This document shows, in pieces, positions 25,774-35,230 of a stretch of 64,000 bases of DNA. The translations under genes and the position numbers were made by a program. Numbering within the stretch: the first letter of the stretch is position 1; every line of letters starts with the position of its first letter. Source of the stretch: Putridiphycobacter sp045107045 (GTDB lineage Bacteria > Bacteroidota > Bacteroidia > Flavobacteriales_D > Crocinitomicaceae); the NCBI GenBank assembly GCA_045107045.1, contig JBGCFR010000019.1:1-64000 (forward strand). The letters run 5' to 3'. The notes beneath the pieces were generated by a model, which saw only the letters and a program-made list of their open reading frames with translations, was not told where the DNA came from and did not search any database.

Positions 25774-26355
25774 ATGTCAATTAATCCGCTTTACCATCAC
25801 ACTGAGGAAAAGCTCCAAAAGGAGCTTCAGTTGGTCAAAGCAGCGCAAAGAGACCCAAAGAGGTTCGCGCCGCTTTACGACAAGTATTATGAACAGATAT
25901 TTAGATATATCTACCAAAGAATGGACGACAAGGACCTCGCATTTGATGTTGCTAGTCAAGTATTCTTAAAAGCAATGAACAATATTGAACGCTATGAATA
26001 TAGAGGTGTTCCTTTCTCTTCATGGTTATACAGAATTGCTAAGAGTGAAGTTTATCAATCTTTTAGAGAGAAAAAAGCAAAGCGAACCGTAAATGTAGAA
26101 ACCGTTCAATTAGAAGGCTTTATTGAAGATTGGGAGGAGGATACAACTGATGAAAACAGACAAATTTTATTGACTGTCATTGGTACTTTGAAAGAAACAG
26201 AGGTTCAATTAATCGAAATGCGTTATTTTGAAAAAAGATCTTATAGAGAGATTGGTGAAATTCTTGAATTAACTGAGAATAATGCCAAAGTTAAAACACA
26301 TAGAGTGATTAACAAAATGAAAAAAACATATAAAAAAGCATATGGACAATTATAA
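25774..26355 (+). CDS. ECF-type sigma-70 factor
   Basis: 193 residues. Region 2 includes FAPLYDKYYEQIFRYIYQRM, DVASQVFLKAM and WLYRIAKSEV; region 4 is MRYFEKRSYREIGEILELTENNAKVKTHR, a helix-turn-helix reading the -35 element. It directs RNA polymerase to a stress or envelope regulon. Its end overlaps the next gene by 14 bases, the usual arrangement for a sigma and its membrane-bound anti-sigma partner. Confidence 0.93.
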   Translation: MSINPLYHHTEEKLQKELQLVKAAQRDPKRFAPLYDKYYEQIFRYIYQRMDDKDLAFDVASQVFLKAMNNIERYEYRGVPFSSWLYRIAKSEVYQSFREKKAKRTVNVETVQLEGFIEDWEEDTTDENRQILLTVIGTLKETEVQLIEMRYFEKRSYREIGEILELTENNAKVKTHRVINKMKKTYKKAYGQL

Positions 26356-27127
26356 TATTAGACAAGACCGCCCAAAGTTGTCTTCAGATGAAATTGCGCA
26401 TCAAAAAGATTTTGATGGTCTATTGAATGACTTTCATATCATGAAAAAACCCTTTTATAAGAACCCCTGGTTTTTTGGGGTTACTGGTATGGCAACAGTA
26501 GGATTGTTGATTGGAACGACATACAGTTTCGTCGACAGTCCTGCGGAATTGCCGCAATTAGCGGAAGTGACAGAAAGTGTACCTCCTGAACACCCCACAA
26601 AAACTATTTATTTGGCTAGTATGGAAACTTCAAATGAAGAGCAAAAGAACCAAATAAGTGAAACCCCTAAAGTAATTACCTTAAAAAAAAAACAAATACA
26701 TGATAATACATCTACTTTAAAACAAAATAATAAATTAAAATCGAAAACTGAAGAAGCTTTAGATTCCGAATCAATTCTTAAGGAGCCATTGAAGGAATTG
26801 GAGAAGTCGAGCAATAACGCTGCTCTTCAAAATCATCCAAGAATTAATGGTAAAATTGGTGGACAACTTAGCCTAAATAAACTAAAAAAGGGCGTAAGCG
26901 TTACTACTGACTCTGAAATACCAATTGATGGATTTGAAATGCATTTAGCTACCGAATTTGGAGCCAAAATCTATAGCTCATCAAGCAAAGAGTTAACCCC
27001 TGAAATGCTGGAGGCCTTGCAATCTGCAAACGTTAATACTGAAGTTTACTTTGAACAAATTAAAGGTGTTATTAATGAAAGCAAATCAATAGGGTTATCA
27101 CCTTTAAAATATACACTTGTATATTAG
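26342..27127 (+). CDS. Probable anti-sigma factor, single-pass membrane protein
   Basis: 261 residues. A cytoplasmic N-terminus of about 40 residues (LSSDEIAHQKDFDGLLNDF), one membrane segment at about 43-63 (WFFGVTGMATVGLLIGTTYS), then a Lys/Glu-rich low-complexity stretch and a periplasmic C-terminal domain with no recognised family. No ZAS zinc motif is present. The anti-sigma role is inferred from topology and the 14-base overlap with the ECF sigma gene, not from a domain match. Confidence 0.65.
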   Translation: MDNYNIRQDRPKLSSDEIAHQKDFDGLLNDFHIMKKPFYKNPWFFGVTGMATVGLLIGTTYSFVDSPAELPQLAEVTESVPPEHPTKTIYLASMETSNEEQKNQISETPKVITLKKKQIHDNTSTLKQNNKLKSKTEEALDSESILKEPLKELEKSSNNAALQNHPRINGKIGGQLSLNKLKKGVSVTTDSEIPIDGFEMHLATEFGAKIYSSSSKELTPEMLEALQSANVNTEVYFEQIKGVINESKSIGLSPLKYTLVY

Positions 27128-27182
27128 AGAGACTAATAAATAGTGATAGTGTTAAATTGACTTAAAATTCAAGCAAATATTG

Positions 27183-27220
27183 AAACGCATTTTTAACTTT
27201 GTAAAAAATGCGTTTTTTTT
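27183..27220 (+). terminator. Intrinsic terminator ending at the pyrD start codon
   Basis: Stem arms at 27183-27194 (AAACGCATTTTT) and 27205-27216, loop carrying the pyrD -7 element, then a T run that ends directly before the pyrD ATG at 27221. It most likely ends the sigma/anti-sigma transcript. Confidence 0.7.
27194..27201 (+). promoter_or_regulatory. Candidate -7 element for pyrD inside the terminator loop
   Basis: TAACTTTG, a full consensus match, 19 bases before the pyrD ATG. Transcription starting a few bases after it would exclude the first arm of the hairpin. Confidence 0.45.
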
Positions 27221-28270
27221 ATGTATAAACTCATCATCCGACCAATATTATTTTTATTTGACCCTGAAAAAGTACACCATTTTACCTTTGGATTTATAAA
27301 GTTTACATCAAAAATCCCTTTAGTTTCTAAAATTCTTAAATCTAGCTATAGTGTTGTTAACACAAAGTTGGAGCAAAATTTATTTGGCTTAACATTCAAA
27401 AATCCAGTTGGTTTAGCGGCTGGTTTTGATAAAAATGGGGAATTGTTTAATGAGCTCGAGAGCTTTGGGTTTGGCTTTATTGAAGTTGGCACTGTAACTC
27501 CTCTTGCGCAATCAGGAAATCCAAAAAAACGACTGTTTCGTTTAAAAGCAGATAGTGGTTTGATTAATAGAATGGGATTCAATAATAAAGGGGTTAAAGC
27601 TTTGGTTGAAAGACTCAAAAAACGAAAAACTAAGCTTATTATTGGGGGCAATATTGGCAAAAATACTGACACTTTGAGTGATGGATACATTGCTGATTAT
27701 CTTGATAACTTTAAGGCACTCCATTCATATGTAGATTATTTTGTAGTTAATATTAGCTGCCCAAATGTTGGAAGTATGGCTAAACTGCAGGATAAAGACT
27801 TTATACTGGAATTGTTAAATACATTGCAAGGATATAATAATTTGCAAAACCTTAAAAAACCTATTCTACTAAAAATAGCACCGGATCTTAACAATCAGCA
27901 ATTAGATGAAATTATTGAAGTCGTATCAGAAACAAATATTGATGGTGTAATAGCAGCAAATACATCTACAAACCGACAAGGCTTAAAAACAAGTAAAACT
28001 GTCTTGGAAACCATTGGTAATGGCGGTTTAAGTGGACAACCAGTGAAGGGTAGAAGTAATCATGTCATCAGTTATTTGTCGGAAAATTCGAATAAGTCAT
28101 TTCCAATTATAGGGGTTGGAGGTATTCACTCTGCCGAAGATGCGGTTGAAAAAATAAAAGCTGGGGCAAGTTTGGTACAAGTATATACTGGCTTTGTTTA
28201 TGAAGGACCAAAGCTCATCAAGTCAATCAATAAAAAATTGGTAGAATTAAACCTAATACAGCATGATTAA
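27221..28270 (+). CDS. pyrD: Dihydroorotate dehydrogenase (quinone), class 2
   Basis: Oxidises dihydroorotate to orotate with quinone as acceptor, step four of pyrimidine synthesis, at the inner membrane. The N-terminal helix pair typical of class 2 is present (YKLIIRPILFLFDPEKVHHF). FMN-site motifs are KNPVGLAAGFDKNGE and EVGTVTP. The catalytic serine is in NISCPNVGSM. The C-terminal FMN phosphate site is IGVGGIHSAEDAVEKIKAGA. At 349 residues the length is normal. It overlaps the HMG-CoA lyase gene by eight bases. Start chosen as the only ATG giving the family N-terminus. Confidence 0.96.
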   Translation: MYKLIIRPILFLFDPEKVHHFTFGFIKFTSKIPLVSKILKSSYSVVNTKLEQNLFGLTFKNPVGLAAGFDKNGELFNELESFGFGFIEVGTVTPLAQSGNPKKRLFRLKADSGLINRMGFNNKGVKALVERLKKRKTKLIIGGNIGKNTDTLSDGYIADYLDNFKALHSYVDYFVVNISCPNVGSMAKLQDKDFILELLNTLQGYNNLQNLKKPILLKIAPDLNNQQLDEIIEVVSETNIDGVIAANTSTNRQGLKTSKTVLETIGNGGLSGQPVKGRSNHVISYLSENSNKSFPIIGVGGIHSAEDAVEKIKAGASLVQVYTGFVYEGPKLIKSINKKLVELNLIQHD

Positions 28271-29117
28271 GATTATTGAATGTCCCAGAGATGCAATGCA
28301 AGGACTGCACGATTTTATACCAACTCAAACCAAAGCTGATTATATTAATACCTTGTTAAAAGTAGGGTTTGATACTATTGATTTTGGTAGTTTTGTATCC
28401 CCAAAAGCGATTCCTCAATTAAGGGATACTGCAGATGTGCTATCTCGTCTTGAACTAGACCATACAGAAAGTAATTTGCTTGCAATTATAGCAAATCAAA
28501 GGGGGGCGAATGACGCAGCAAATTTTGATGAAATTAAGTATTTAGGTTATCCTTTTTCTGTTTCTGAAACTTTTCAGAAGCGAAATACAAATGCAGGTAT
28601 ATCTGAGTCTTTGCGCAGGGTAGAGGACATTCAAAACCTAGCAATAAAGCGAAACAAAGAATTAGTGGTGTATTTATCAATGGCCTTTGGTAATCCATAT
28701 AATGATCCATGGGATGCTGAAATAGTTGCAAAGTGGAGTGAAGAGTTACACAAGCAGCTTGACATTAAAATTTTGGCACTTTCAGATACGGTTGGTGTTT
28801 CGTCTCCTGAAAATATTGATTACTTATTTTCGACATTAATAAAAGAATTTCCAAATGTTGAATTTGGAGCACATTTGCACTCAACACCTGAAACGGCAAC
28901 TGAAAAAGTTGAAGCAGCGGTAAAAGCTGGATGTTTAAGATTTGATGGTGCTATTAAGGGGTTTGGTGGCTGCCCAATGGCTGATGATGATTTGGTTGGT
29001 AATATGCCCACTGAAGTCATGTTAAGATATCTTGAATCAATTAATCAAAGACCAGGATTAGATATGTCTGCTTTTCAAAACTCTGAAGAAATGGCAAAAA
29101 CTGTTTTTCCAATATAA
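28263..29117 (+). CDS. Hydroxymethylglutaryl-CoA lyase
   Basis: 284 residues, HMGL/DRE-TIM family. It splits HMG-CoA to acetyl-CoA and acetoacetate, the last step of leucine breakdown. Motifs: ECPRDAMQGL at the N-terminus (the family's E-x-PRD-GLQ region), FGAHLHSTPETA with the metal-binding HxH, and the catalytic-Cys loop FGGCPMADDDLVGN. The start overlaps pyrD by eight bases, so translation is probably coupled although the pathways are unrelated. Confidence 0.92.
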   Translation: MIKIIECPRDAMQGLHDFIPTQTKADYINTLLKVGFDTIDFGSFVSPKAIPQLRDTADVLSRLELDHTESNLLAIIANQRGANDAANFDEIKYLGYPFSVSETFQKRNTNAGISESLRRVEDIQNLAIKRNKELVVYLSMAFGNPYNDPWDAEIVAKWSEELHKQLDIKILALSDTVGVSSPENIDYLFSTLIKEFPNVEFGAHLHSTPETATEKVEAAVKAGCLRFDGAIKGFGGCPMADDDLVGNMPTEVMLRYLESINQRPGLDMSAFQNSEEMAKTVFPI

Positions 29118-29122
29118 TCCAA

Positions 29123-29716
29123 ATGAGACAATTCACTTCTTTATACATTTTTGTTTGCCTATTTATTTGCAGTTGCAGTGATTCAGTGTCTCCTAAAGTA
29201 ACGATAGATGTTTATGATAGTGATACTATCTTAGTTGAAAATGACTATCCAGAACTAGTAGATGAAGATGTTTTAAAAGCCATCCAAAATTTAAATATTT
29301 GTTCCTTATCAGATACTAATACCGTTCTTGAACCTTGCGATTATAAAAAGTTTAGAGTGTTTCCAATGGGTCAAGAAATTTCTTCTAAAAAAGGTTTTAT
29401 TCTTGAAATGAAAGAAGGGTTGTATAATGCTCCAGTTAAACAAGTATTAGTAATTATGAAATCCTTTAACAAGTATAAAATTATTAATCGATATTTTGGA
29501 TTTTTAATTGAGTATAGATCAACTGCATCAGGTTATAATGATTTGCTGATTGGCTATAAAGATCCTGAAATGGGATTAATTGGTATTCGGCACGAATGGA
29601 ACAACGAAAAATACGAACCAGTGCATGTTGAGGAGATAAATGGTTACTTTATCAAACCAGAACTACAAGACTCAGTAAATCATTTGTTTTTGAATAGCTT
29701 TAGCGCTGGATATTAA
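29123..29716 (+). CDS. Hypothetical lipoprotein
   Basis: 197 residues, five bases after HMG-CoA lyase. SPII signal with lipobox ICSC (FVCLFICSCSDS). The mature protein has a short cysteine pair (NICSLSDTNTVLEPC) and then a compact alpha/beta fold with no motif that I recognise (YRSTASGYNDLLIGYKDPEM). It shows no relation to its operon neighbours in metabolism. Confidence 0.6.
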   Translation: MRQFTSLYIFVCLFICSCSDSVSPKVTIDVYDSDTILVENDYPELVDEDVLKAIQNLNICSLSDTNTVLEPCDYKKFRVFPMGQEISSKKGFILEMKEGLYNAPVKQVLVIMKSFNKYKIINRYFGFLIEYRSTASGYNDLLIGYKDPEMGLIGIRHEWNNEKYEPVHVEEINGYFIKPELQDSVNHLFLNSFSAGY

Positions 29717-29726
29717 ATGGTGTTAA

Positions 29727-30731
29727 ATGATAAAATTATATTCAATAATCCTTATTTTACTTTTTGCTAATTCTTGTGCACCGCCCCAATATATTGAAGC
29801 TTATAATGGACATAGCAGTGAAGGATTCCATTCAAGAGGTCTGGCAATAAATGACTCGATACTATATGTTTCAGGGGCTAAGGGAAGAGTCACTGTATTT
29901 AACATTAATTCTAAAGTAGTAATTGACAGTTTTTCAGTGCCAGCAAATGATTTAAGAGGGATTAAATATCTTAATGATAATTCCCTTTTATTAATGAATT
30001 CAGGTGATGATGGTATAGTCTACAAATATAGTTTTGATAAAAAAGTAGCTGACGCAAAATTATTCGTGCCTGGTGCTTTTTTTGACGCCATTAGTATTAA
30101 TCAATTTGGTCATGGATTTGTGATGGGAGATCCAATGAAAGGCCGTTTCACATTATACAGAACACTTGACTATGGCAACAGCTGGGAAGCACTAGATTCA
30201 AACGATCTACCAATGCCATTAAAGAATGAAGCTGGTTTTGCGGCGAGTAATTCTGGTATTTCACAAAATAACGAAACCATTGGTTTTGTGACAGGGGCTT
30301 CAGATACTTCAAGATTTATTCGGTCAATGAACGGTGGGTCAGACTGGATAGCCATAAATACACCAATGAAGTCAGGAAAAAGTTTCGGAATATATTCATC
30401 TTCTTTTTGGAATGAAGCCGAAGGTGTAATTGCTGGAGGGAGTTATGTTGAAAAGGAATATAGTGATAGTGTAGTTTTTATTACAGCTGATGGCGGTAAA
30501 ACCTGGGCTAATATTTCATTAGGTTTGCCTGGCTATATATCGTGCATACAAAGCATTTACAACGGTAAATTGCTAGTTGCTACTGGGCGTTTAGGTGCAT
30601 ATTATTCAATAAATAAGGGCAAAAAATGGCTGAAACTTACCAAACAGCCTTTTTACACTGCGCTCATTCAAGGGGATCAAATTATACTAAGTGGACAAAA
30701 CGGAACATTATCCGTTTTCCACATAAAATAA
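29727..30731 (+). CDS. Beta-propeller lipoprotein (Ycf48/sialidase-like repeats)
   Basis: 334 residues. Lipobox FANSC after MIKLYSIILILL. The mature part is made of repeated four-stranded blades with BNR/Asp-box-like turns: TLDYGNSWEAL, SMNGGSDWIAI, TADGGKTWANISLG and SINKGKKWLKL. Such proteins are often called oxidoreductases by annotation transfer, but no catalytic motif is visible. Likely a surface scaffold or assembly factor. Ten bases after the preceding lipoprotein gene. Confidence 0.78.
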   Translation: MIKLYSIILILLFANSCAPPQYIEAYNGHSSEGFHSRGLAINDSILYVSGAKGRVTVFNINSKVVIDSFSVPANDLRGIKYLNDNSLLLMNSGDDGIVYKYSFDKKVADAKLFVPGAFFDAISINQFGHGFVMGDPMKGRFTLYRTLDYGNSWEALDSNDLPMPLKNEAGFAASNSGISQNNETIGFVTGASDTSRFIRSMNGGSDWIAINTPMKSGKSFGIYSSSFWNEAEGVIAGGSYVEKEYSDSVVFITADGGKTWANISLGLPGYISCIQSIYNGKLLVATGRLGAYYSINKGKKWLKLTKQPFYTALIQGDQIILSGQNGTLSVFHIK

Positions 30732-30737
30732 TAAAAA

Positions 30738-31136
30738 CTAGTGTTTACCGAAAATAATGATGTTAGCTTTTCGCTTAGCTTTTTTATTCGTTTTGTACAA
30801 AAATTTAATTTTTTTTATTATTCGTTTGTTTCCTGGTAAATCAATTGCAGGTGATTCCGCACCTGCCTTAAATTTTCGTTTAAGCACTTTTCTATCTTCT
30901 TGACCATTTCCATATACTACAGTAATATGATGGATAAAGACAGGTTGCTTGAGGATTTTAAACTTTAACTTTGTAAAAACACCTTCTTTAGCACCAAGAT
31001 GTAACACATCCGATTCTAAAGCTAAATTAATGTTCTTTTCACCAATTAACTCCCAGTCTCCAGGTGCTGATGATACTATAAAAAGTGAAAAGAAAAGCAA
31101 GGTTGGCACAAGGGCCCATTGTCGTATATTTTTCAT
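30738..31136 (-). CDS. Secreted DUF2541-like protein
   Basis: 132 residues. Signal peptide (WALVPTLLFFSLFIVSSA) and a small all-beta domain: WELIGEKNINLALESDVLHL, then FTKLKFKILKQPVFIHHITV and a basic IKKIKFLYKTNKKAKRKANI. This resembles the DUF2541 family, of unknown function. The stop is six bases from the convergent propeller gene. Confidence 0.55.
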   Translation of the reverse strand: MKNIRQWALVPTLLFFSLFIVSSAPGDWELIGEKNINLALESDVLHLGAKEGVFTKLKFKILKQPVFIHHITVVYGNGQEDRKVLKRKFKAGAESPAIDLPGNKRIIKKIKFLYKTNKKAKRKANIIIFGKH

Positions 31137-31251
31137 AATATATGGATTTGGTGATGTAATATAATAATAAGACCCATTGTAATTGCAAGGAATTATTGAA
31201 AATCTGTTTAAATCCCAAAAAAATCGTATATTTATAAAAAGTAGACCATTT

Positions 31252-33054
31252 GTGCGTAAACCATATTTAATACTATTCTTTTTAGTATTTAGTTCTGAAA
31301 TATATAGTCAGAATGTGAAATACTTGGGTGCGGGTCAAACAAACGGTGTATCAATAACAACCAGTTCCGATTTTAAAGCTTATCAAGGTATTTTAGAAGC
31401 AAATGGTGCGCAAACAATTAATGGGAGTGGTTTAGTCGGACCAAAGGTAAATGCAGCAAGGTTTTTAATGCAAGCTGGGTTTGGAGGTACTGTTGAAGAT
31501 ATTGAGGCATTGGCTGAAAGTGATATTGACAGTTGGATGACCCAACAATTTGCTTTACCTGCTACTTTATTAATGGATTCTACACAAGCCTTCTTTAATC
31601 AGGGATTAGAAAATTTTATAGCAAACGGAGGAGATTCAGCAAGTTATACTTATCGTCCAGACGATAGGCATTGTGATTATGCTTGGTGGAATAATATGAT
31701 GAATGCTGATGATCAATTAAGGCAAAGAACAGCTTATGCTTTAAGTCAAATACTAGTCATCTCATCCGAAGGTACTCTTGGTAACTATGGTATTGGGATT
31801 TCTTCATACTACGATATTTTAATACGAAATGCCTTTGGAAATTTTAAAGATATTCTAAAGGAGGTATCTCTTCATGTTGCAATGGGTAGTTATTTGAGTC
31901 ATTTAAATAATCCTAAAACTGATGCTTCGGCTAACCTTCACCCAGATGAAAACTATGCACGTGAAATCATGCAGTTGTTTTCTATTGGCCTAAACCAATT
32001 AAATATTGATGGTTCACTTAAATTAGATGGAAATGGTGCTCCAATTCCGACTTACGATAATAATGATATTAAAGAGTTGGCAAAAGTATTTACTGGTTTA
32101 AGTGTTGCTGAAAGATTAGATGGAGGAAACCTGTATTTCTATTTAGGAATATGGCAAGCAGATTTTACTAAACCAATGATGATGTATGAAGAACAGCATG
32201 AAGAAGGAATTAAAACAATTATTGATGGATATGTTATACCGGATAATCAACCAGGTTTAGTTGATATTGATATGGCAATTGACCATATTTTTAACCATCC
32301 GAATGTAGGTCCTTTTATTTCAAGAAGACTTATTCAACAATTTGTAAAGTCGAATCCAAGCCCAGGCTATATTCAAACAGTTGCAGAAAAGTTTAACGAC
32401 AATGGTTCCGGAATAAGAGGAGATATGAAAGCAGTTGTAAATGCTATTTTAACACATGATGAAGCAAGGTCATGTGCAGCTATTTCTGGTCCAAGTCAAG
32501 GTAAGTTAAAGGAACCTATTCTAAGGTATACCCAATTTGCAAGGTTATTTGGAGGATTTACACCACATGGAAAAAATAGGTACTGGAATTATGCCTATTT
32601 GGCTCAAGAAAATATGATTCAAGCGCCATTGCACTCACAAACCGTATTTAATTTTTATAGTCCTGATTTTGCACCAAACGGATTGATTGGCTCAGCAAAT
32701 ATGGTTGGGCCAGAATTTGAGATTCATAATACAAGAACCGCTATCGGCTATGCTGACATGGTTTACTATTGGGTAGAAAGTGAAATTTTATTCATTAGTT
32801 ATACGTCAGATGCTCTTAATAGTCACTATACACGTTCTGATTTAAGCTATTTAATAGATCTTGTAAAAGATCCAAATGCTTTACTTGATTATTTAGACAT
32901 TTATTTATGCAATGGTCAATTGTCTGAACATACAAGGTCTATTATTAAAACTAAATTTGAAGATTATACTAATTCATTACCAGACTTACAGAGTAAAATA
33001 AAATTGGCTGCGTATATTATTATGGTAAGTCCGGATTTTACAATATTAAAATAA
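31252..33054 (+). CDS. DUF1800 family secreted protein
   Basis: The frame opens at a TTG at 31183, but the GTG at 31252 directly precedes a good signal peptide (RKPYLILFFLVFSSEIYSQ), so I take GTG as start (600 residues). DUF1800 motifs: AARFLMQAGFGG, WWNNMMNADDQLRQRTAYAL, HPDENYAREIMQLFSIGL and FISRRLIQQFV. The family is secreted and almost always paired with DUF1501, as here (five bases to the next gene). The function is not established; a role in surface polymer handling has been suggested for such pairs. Confidence 0.88.
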   Translation: MRKPYLILFFLVFSSEIYSQNVKYLGAGQTNGVSITTSSDFKAYQGILEANGAQTINGSGLVGPKVNAARFLMQAGFGGTVEDIEALAESDIDSWMTQQFALPATLLMDSTQAFFNQGLENFIANGGDSASYTYRPDDRHCDYAWWNNMMNADDQLRQRTAYALSQILVISSEGTLGNYGIGISSYYDILIRNAFGNFKDILKEVSLHVAMGSYLSHLNNPKTDASANLHPDENYAREIMQLFSIGLNQLNIDGSLKLDGNGAPIPTYDNNDIKELAKVFTGLSVAERLDGGNLYFYLGIWQADFTKPMMMYEEQHEEGIKTIIDGYVIPDNQPGLVDIDMAIDHIFNHPNVGPFISRRLIQQFVKSNPSPGYIQTVAEKFNDNGSGIRGDMKAVVNAILTHDEARSCAAISGPSQGKLKEPILRYTQFARLFGGFTPHGKNRYWNYAYLAQENMIQAPLHSQTVFNFYSPDFAPNGLIGSANMVGPEFEIHNTRTAIGYADMVYYWVESEILFISYTSDALNSHYTRSDLSYLIDLVKDPNALLDYLDIYLCNGQLSEHTRSIIKTKFEDYTNSLPDLQSKIKLAAYIIMVSPDFTILK

Positions 33055-33059
33055 TTAAA

Positions 33060-34457
33060 ATGAAGCAGAAGACAAATCAATCGCGTAGAAATTTCATAAA
33101 AACAGCTAGTTTAGCTGCTTTGGGAATGTCGGCGCCAGCTTCTGCTATGGTTCAACTAAAAGCGTTGAACGCCTTAATGAGTGCACCACCAACAATGCCT
33201 TTTGGAAATTATAAAGCCATGGTGTTTGTGTTTTTACATGGTGGCAATGATTCATTTAATATGTTGGCGCCAAAATCAAATACAGAGTATGGTCATTATG
33301 CTACAACACGATCAAATTTAGCCATTCCGCAAAATGATTTATTGGGCATTTCTTCAAATAATTATGGTTTACATCCAAGTTTAGGTGGGGTCAAGCAAAT
33401 GTTTGATGATGGGGATTTGGCACTATTATCGAATATTGGTACCTTAATTGAACCGACTACTGTTGCTCAGTATCAAAATGGAAGTGTGCCAATACCAGTT
33501 GGGTTGTTTTCTCATTTAGATCAGTACAATCATTGGCAAACTGCACACCCACATATGAGAATTAACAAAGGGTGGGGAGGTCAAATCGCAGATATGATTG
33601 GTTCTACAAATGTGAATCAAAATATTTCAATGAATATTTCCTTGGGTGGTTCAAATGTATTTCAATATGGAAATAATACGGTTGAATTTAGTATGAATAA
33701 AAATGGCCCTAAACTTCCATTGTACTACAATTCAACTTGGGGAAATAACATAGCAAGAAAAGAATTGACAGATAGTTTACTGTATCATAATTACCAAGAT
33801 CCATTTCAAAAAACGTATGCAGATACTTTTAGATCCTCGCTCGAAGCAGGGTTAGAGTTTGAAGCTGCAATTAATGCTCTAGCACCATTTGCAACTACAT
33901 TTTCAACAAGTAATATTTCGAGTGAGATGGAAATGATTGCTAAAACTATTGCAGCTAGAAGTGCCCTTGGTTTTGAACGCCAAATATTTTTTGTTAGACA
34001 TGGTGGCTGGGATCATCATGACGATTTACTAAGTCGCCACGAATCAGGAATGACAGAAGTAAATGATGCATTAGTTGAATTTAAAACCGTATTAAATGAA
34101 ATGGGTGTATTTAATGATGTGACTACTTTTGTTGGTTCTGAATTTGCCCGTACATTAACTTCAAATGGGAATGGTACTGACCATGCATGGGGTGGAAATG
34201 CGATTGTAATGGGCGGAGATGTGGTTGGAAATCAAGTCTACGGTTCATATCCTACATTACAAATTGGAGGCCCGCAATATATTGATGGTGGAGTAATGGT
34301 GCCAACCACGGCTACCGATTCTTTATTTTCTGAACTAGCATTGTGGTATGGCTTATTGCCAAGTGACTTACCGACTATTTTCCCAAATTTGGGTAACTTC
34401 CATAATTTAGCAACCATATCAACAAGCAACCCACCACTTGGCTTTTTAAACATGTAA
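33060..34457 (+). CDS. DUF1501 family protein, Tat-exported
   Basis: 465 residues. It begins with a twin-arginine signal (QSRRNFIKTASLAALGMSA). The sulfatase/alkaline-phosphatase-like fold shows FVFLHGGNDSFNMLAP, VRHGGWDHHDD and TDHAWGGNAIVMGG, positions where the superfamily binds metal. Partner of the upstream DUF1800 gene. Tat export implies folding, perhaps with metal, before crossing the inner membrane. Its stop shares one base with the start of the next gene. Confidence 0.88.
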   Translation: MKQKTNQSRRNFIKTASLAALGMSAPASAMVQLKALNALMSAPPTMPFGNYKAMVFVFLHGGNDSFNMLAPKSNTEYGHYATTRSNLAIPQNDLLGISSNNYGLHPSLGGVKQMFDDGDLALLSNIGTLIEPTTVAQYQNGSVPIPVGLFSHLDQYNHWQTAHPHMRINKGWGGQIADMIGSTNVNQNISMNISLGGSNVFQYGNNTVEFSMNKNGPKLPLYYNSTWGNNIARKELTDSLLYHNYQDPFQKTYADTFRSSLEAGLEFEAAINALAPFATTFSTSNISSEMEMIAKTIAARSALGFERQIFFVRHGGWDHHDDLLSRHESGMTEVNDALVEFKTVLNEMGVFNDVTTFVGSEFARTLTSNGNGTDHAWGGNAIVMGGDVVGNQVYGSYPTLQIGGPQYIDGGVMVPTTATDSLFSELALWYGLLPSDLPTIFPNLGNFHNLATISTSNPPLGFLNM

Positions 34458-35230
34458 TGAAACAACTTATACTATATATCATCATTTTTATCATTATGCC
34501 ATTTATGGCGACTGCACAATGTTATCCTGATCGACATAGTACGGCATGGTATGAAGGGTGGATTTCTTGTGAAAAATCTGAAAATCCAAATACCACTAGA
34601 CCAGAATCTCATTGGATAATGTATGATTTTGGAACTATAATGGAAATGTATAATTTAAGTATTTGGAATATTAATGCACCAGAATATCTTGATTATGGTA
34701 TTCAAACTGCTGAAATTGATTATTCTGAAGATGGCATTAATTGGTTTGAATACGGAGAGGTAACCTTAAGTCAAGGTACGGGTAAGAATAACTATGAAGG
34801 TTTACAACTGCTTAATTTTGATGGTAAAAATGCGAAATATTTATTAATTACTTCTACAGCCTCTTTCGGTTCTGAATGTGCAGGCTTTGCCGAGTTAAAA
34901 CTTGAAGTTGACTCTGTCGAAATTACTGAACCAAGCGATACAACAATTGTTGATCCTATTTTGAAGGATTCGATTTGTATTATTGCTGATGTGTATCCAA
35001 ATCCTATAGCTGATGATAATGTGCTAAATATTCATTTAATTGAGCAATGTGTTCCTTCTGTCCACTATAGGCTCATTGATGAAAATGGAAGAGTGGTAGT
35101 GCCAAGCACACCTATTTCGTTAGATGAAACTGTTGAAATTCTCAAAGGAATAGAATTGGCAGCGGGGGTCTATATTGTAGAATTGACTTCAAATTATGCG
35201 AAGTCTGAATATAAAGTCATTAAGCAGTAG
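34457..35230 (+). CDS. Discoidin-like domain protein with T9SS sorting domain
   Basis: 257 residues. Signal peptide ILYIIIFIIMPFMATA with cleavage before Q. A single F5/8-type-C-like domain (HWIMYDFGTIMEMYNLSIWN, then AEIDYSEDGINW) suggests carbohydrate or surface binding. The C-terminal type A sorting domain (DVYPNPIADD to AGVYIVELTSNYAKSEYKVI) sends it through type IX secretion to the cell surface. Its ATG overlaps the DUF1501 stop, so the three genes form one unit. Confidence 0.82.
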   Translation: MKQLILYIIIFIIMPFMATAQCYPDRHSTAWYEGWISCEKSENPNTTRPESHWIMYDFGTIMEMYNLSIWNINAPEYLDYGIQTAEIDYSEDGINWFEYGEVTLSQGTGKNNYEGLQLLNFDGKNAKYLLITSTASFGSECAGFAELKLEVDSVEITEPSDTTIVDPILKDSICIIADVYPNPIADDNVLNIHLIEQCVPSVHYRLIDENGRVVVPSTPISLDETVEILKGIELAAGVYIVELTSNYAKSEYKVIKQ

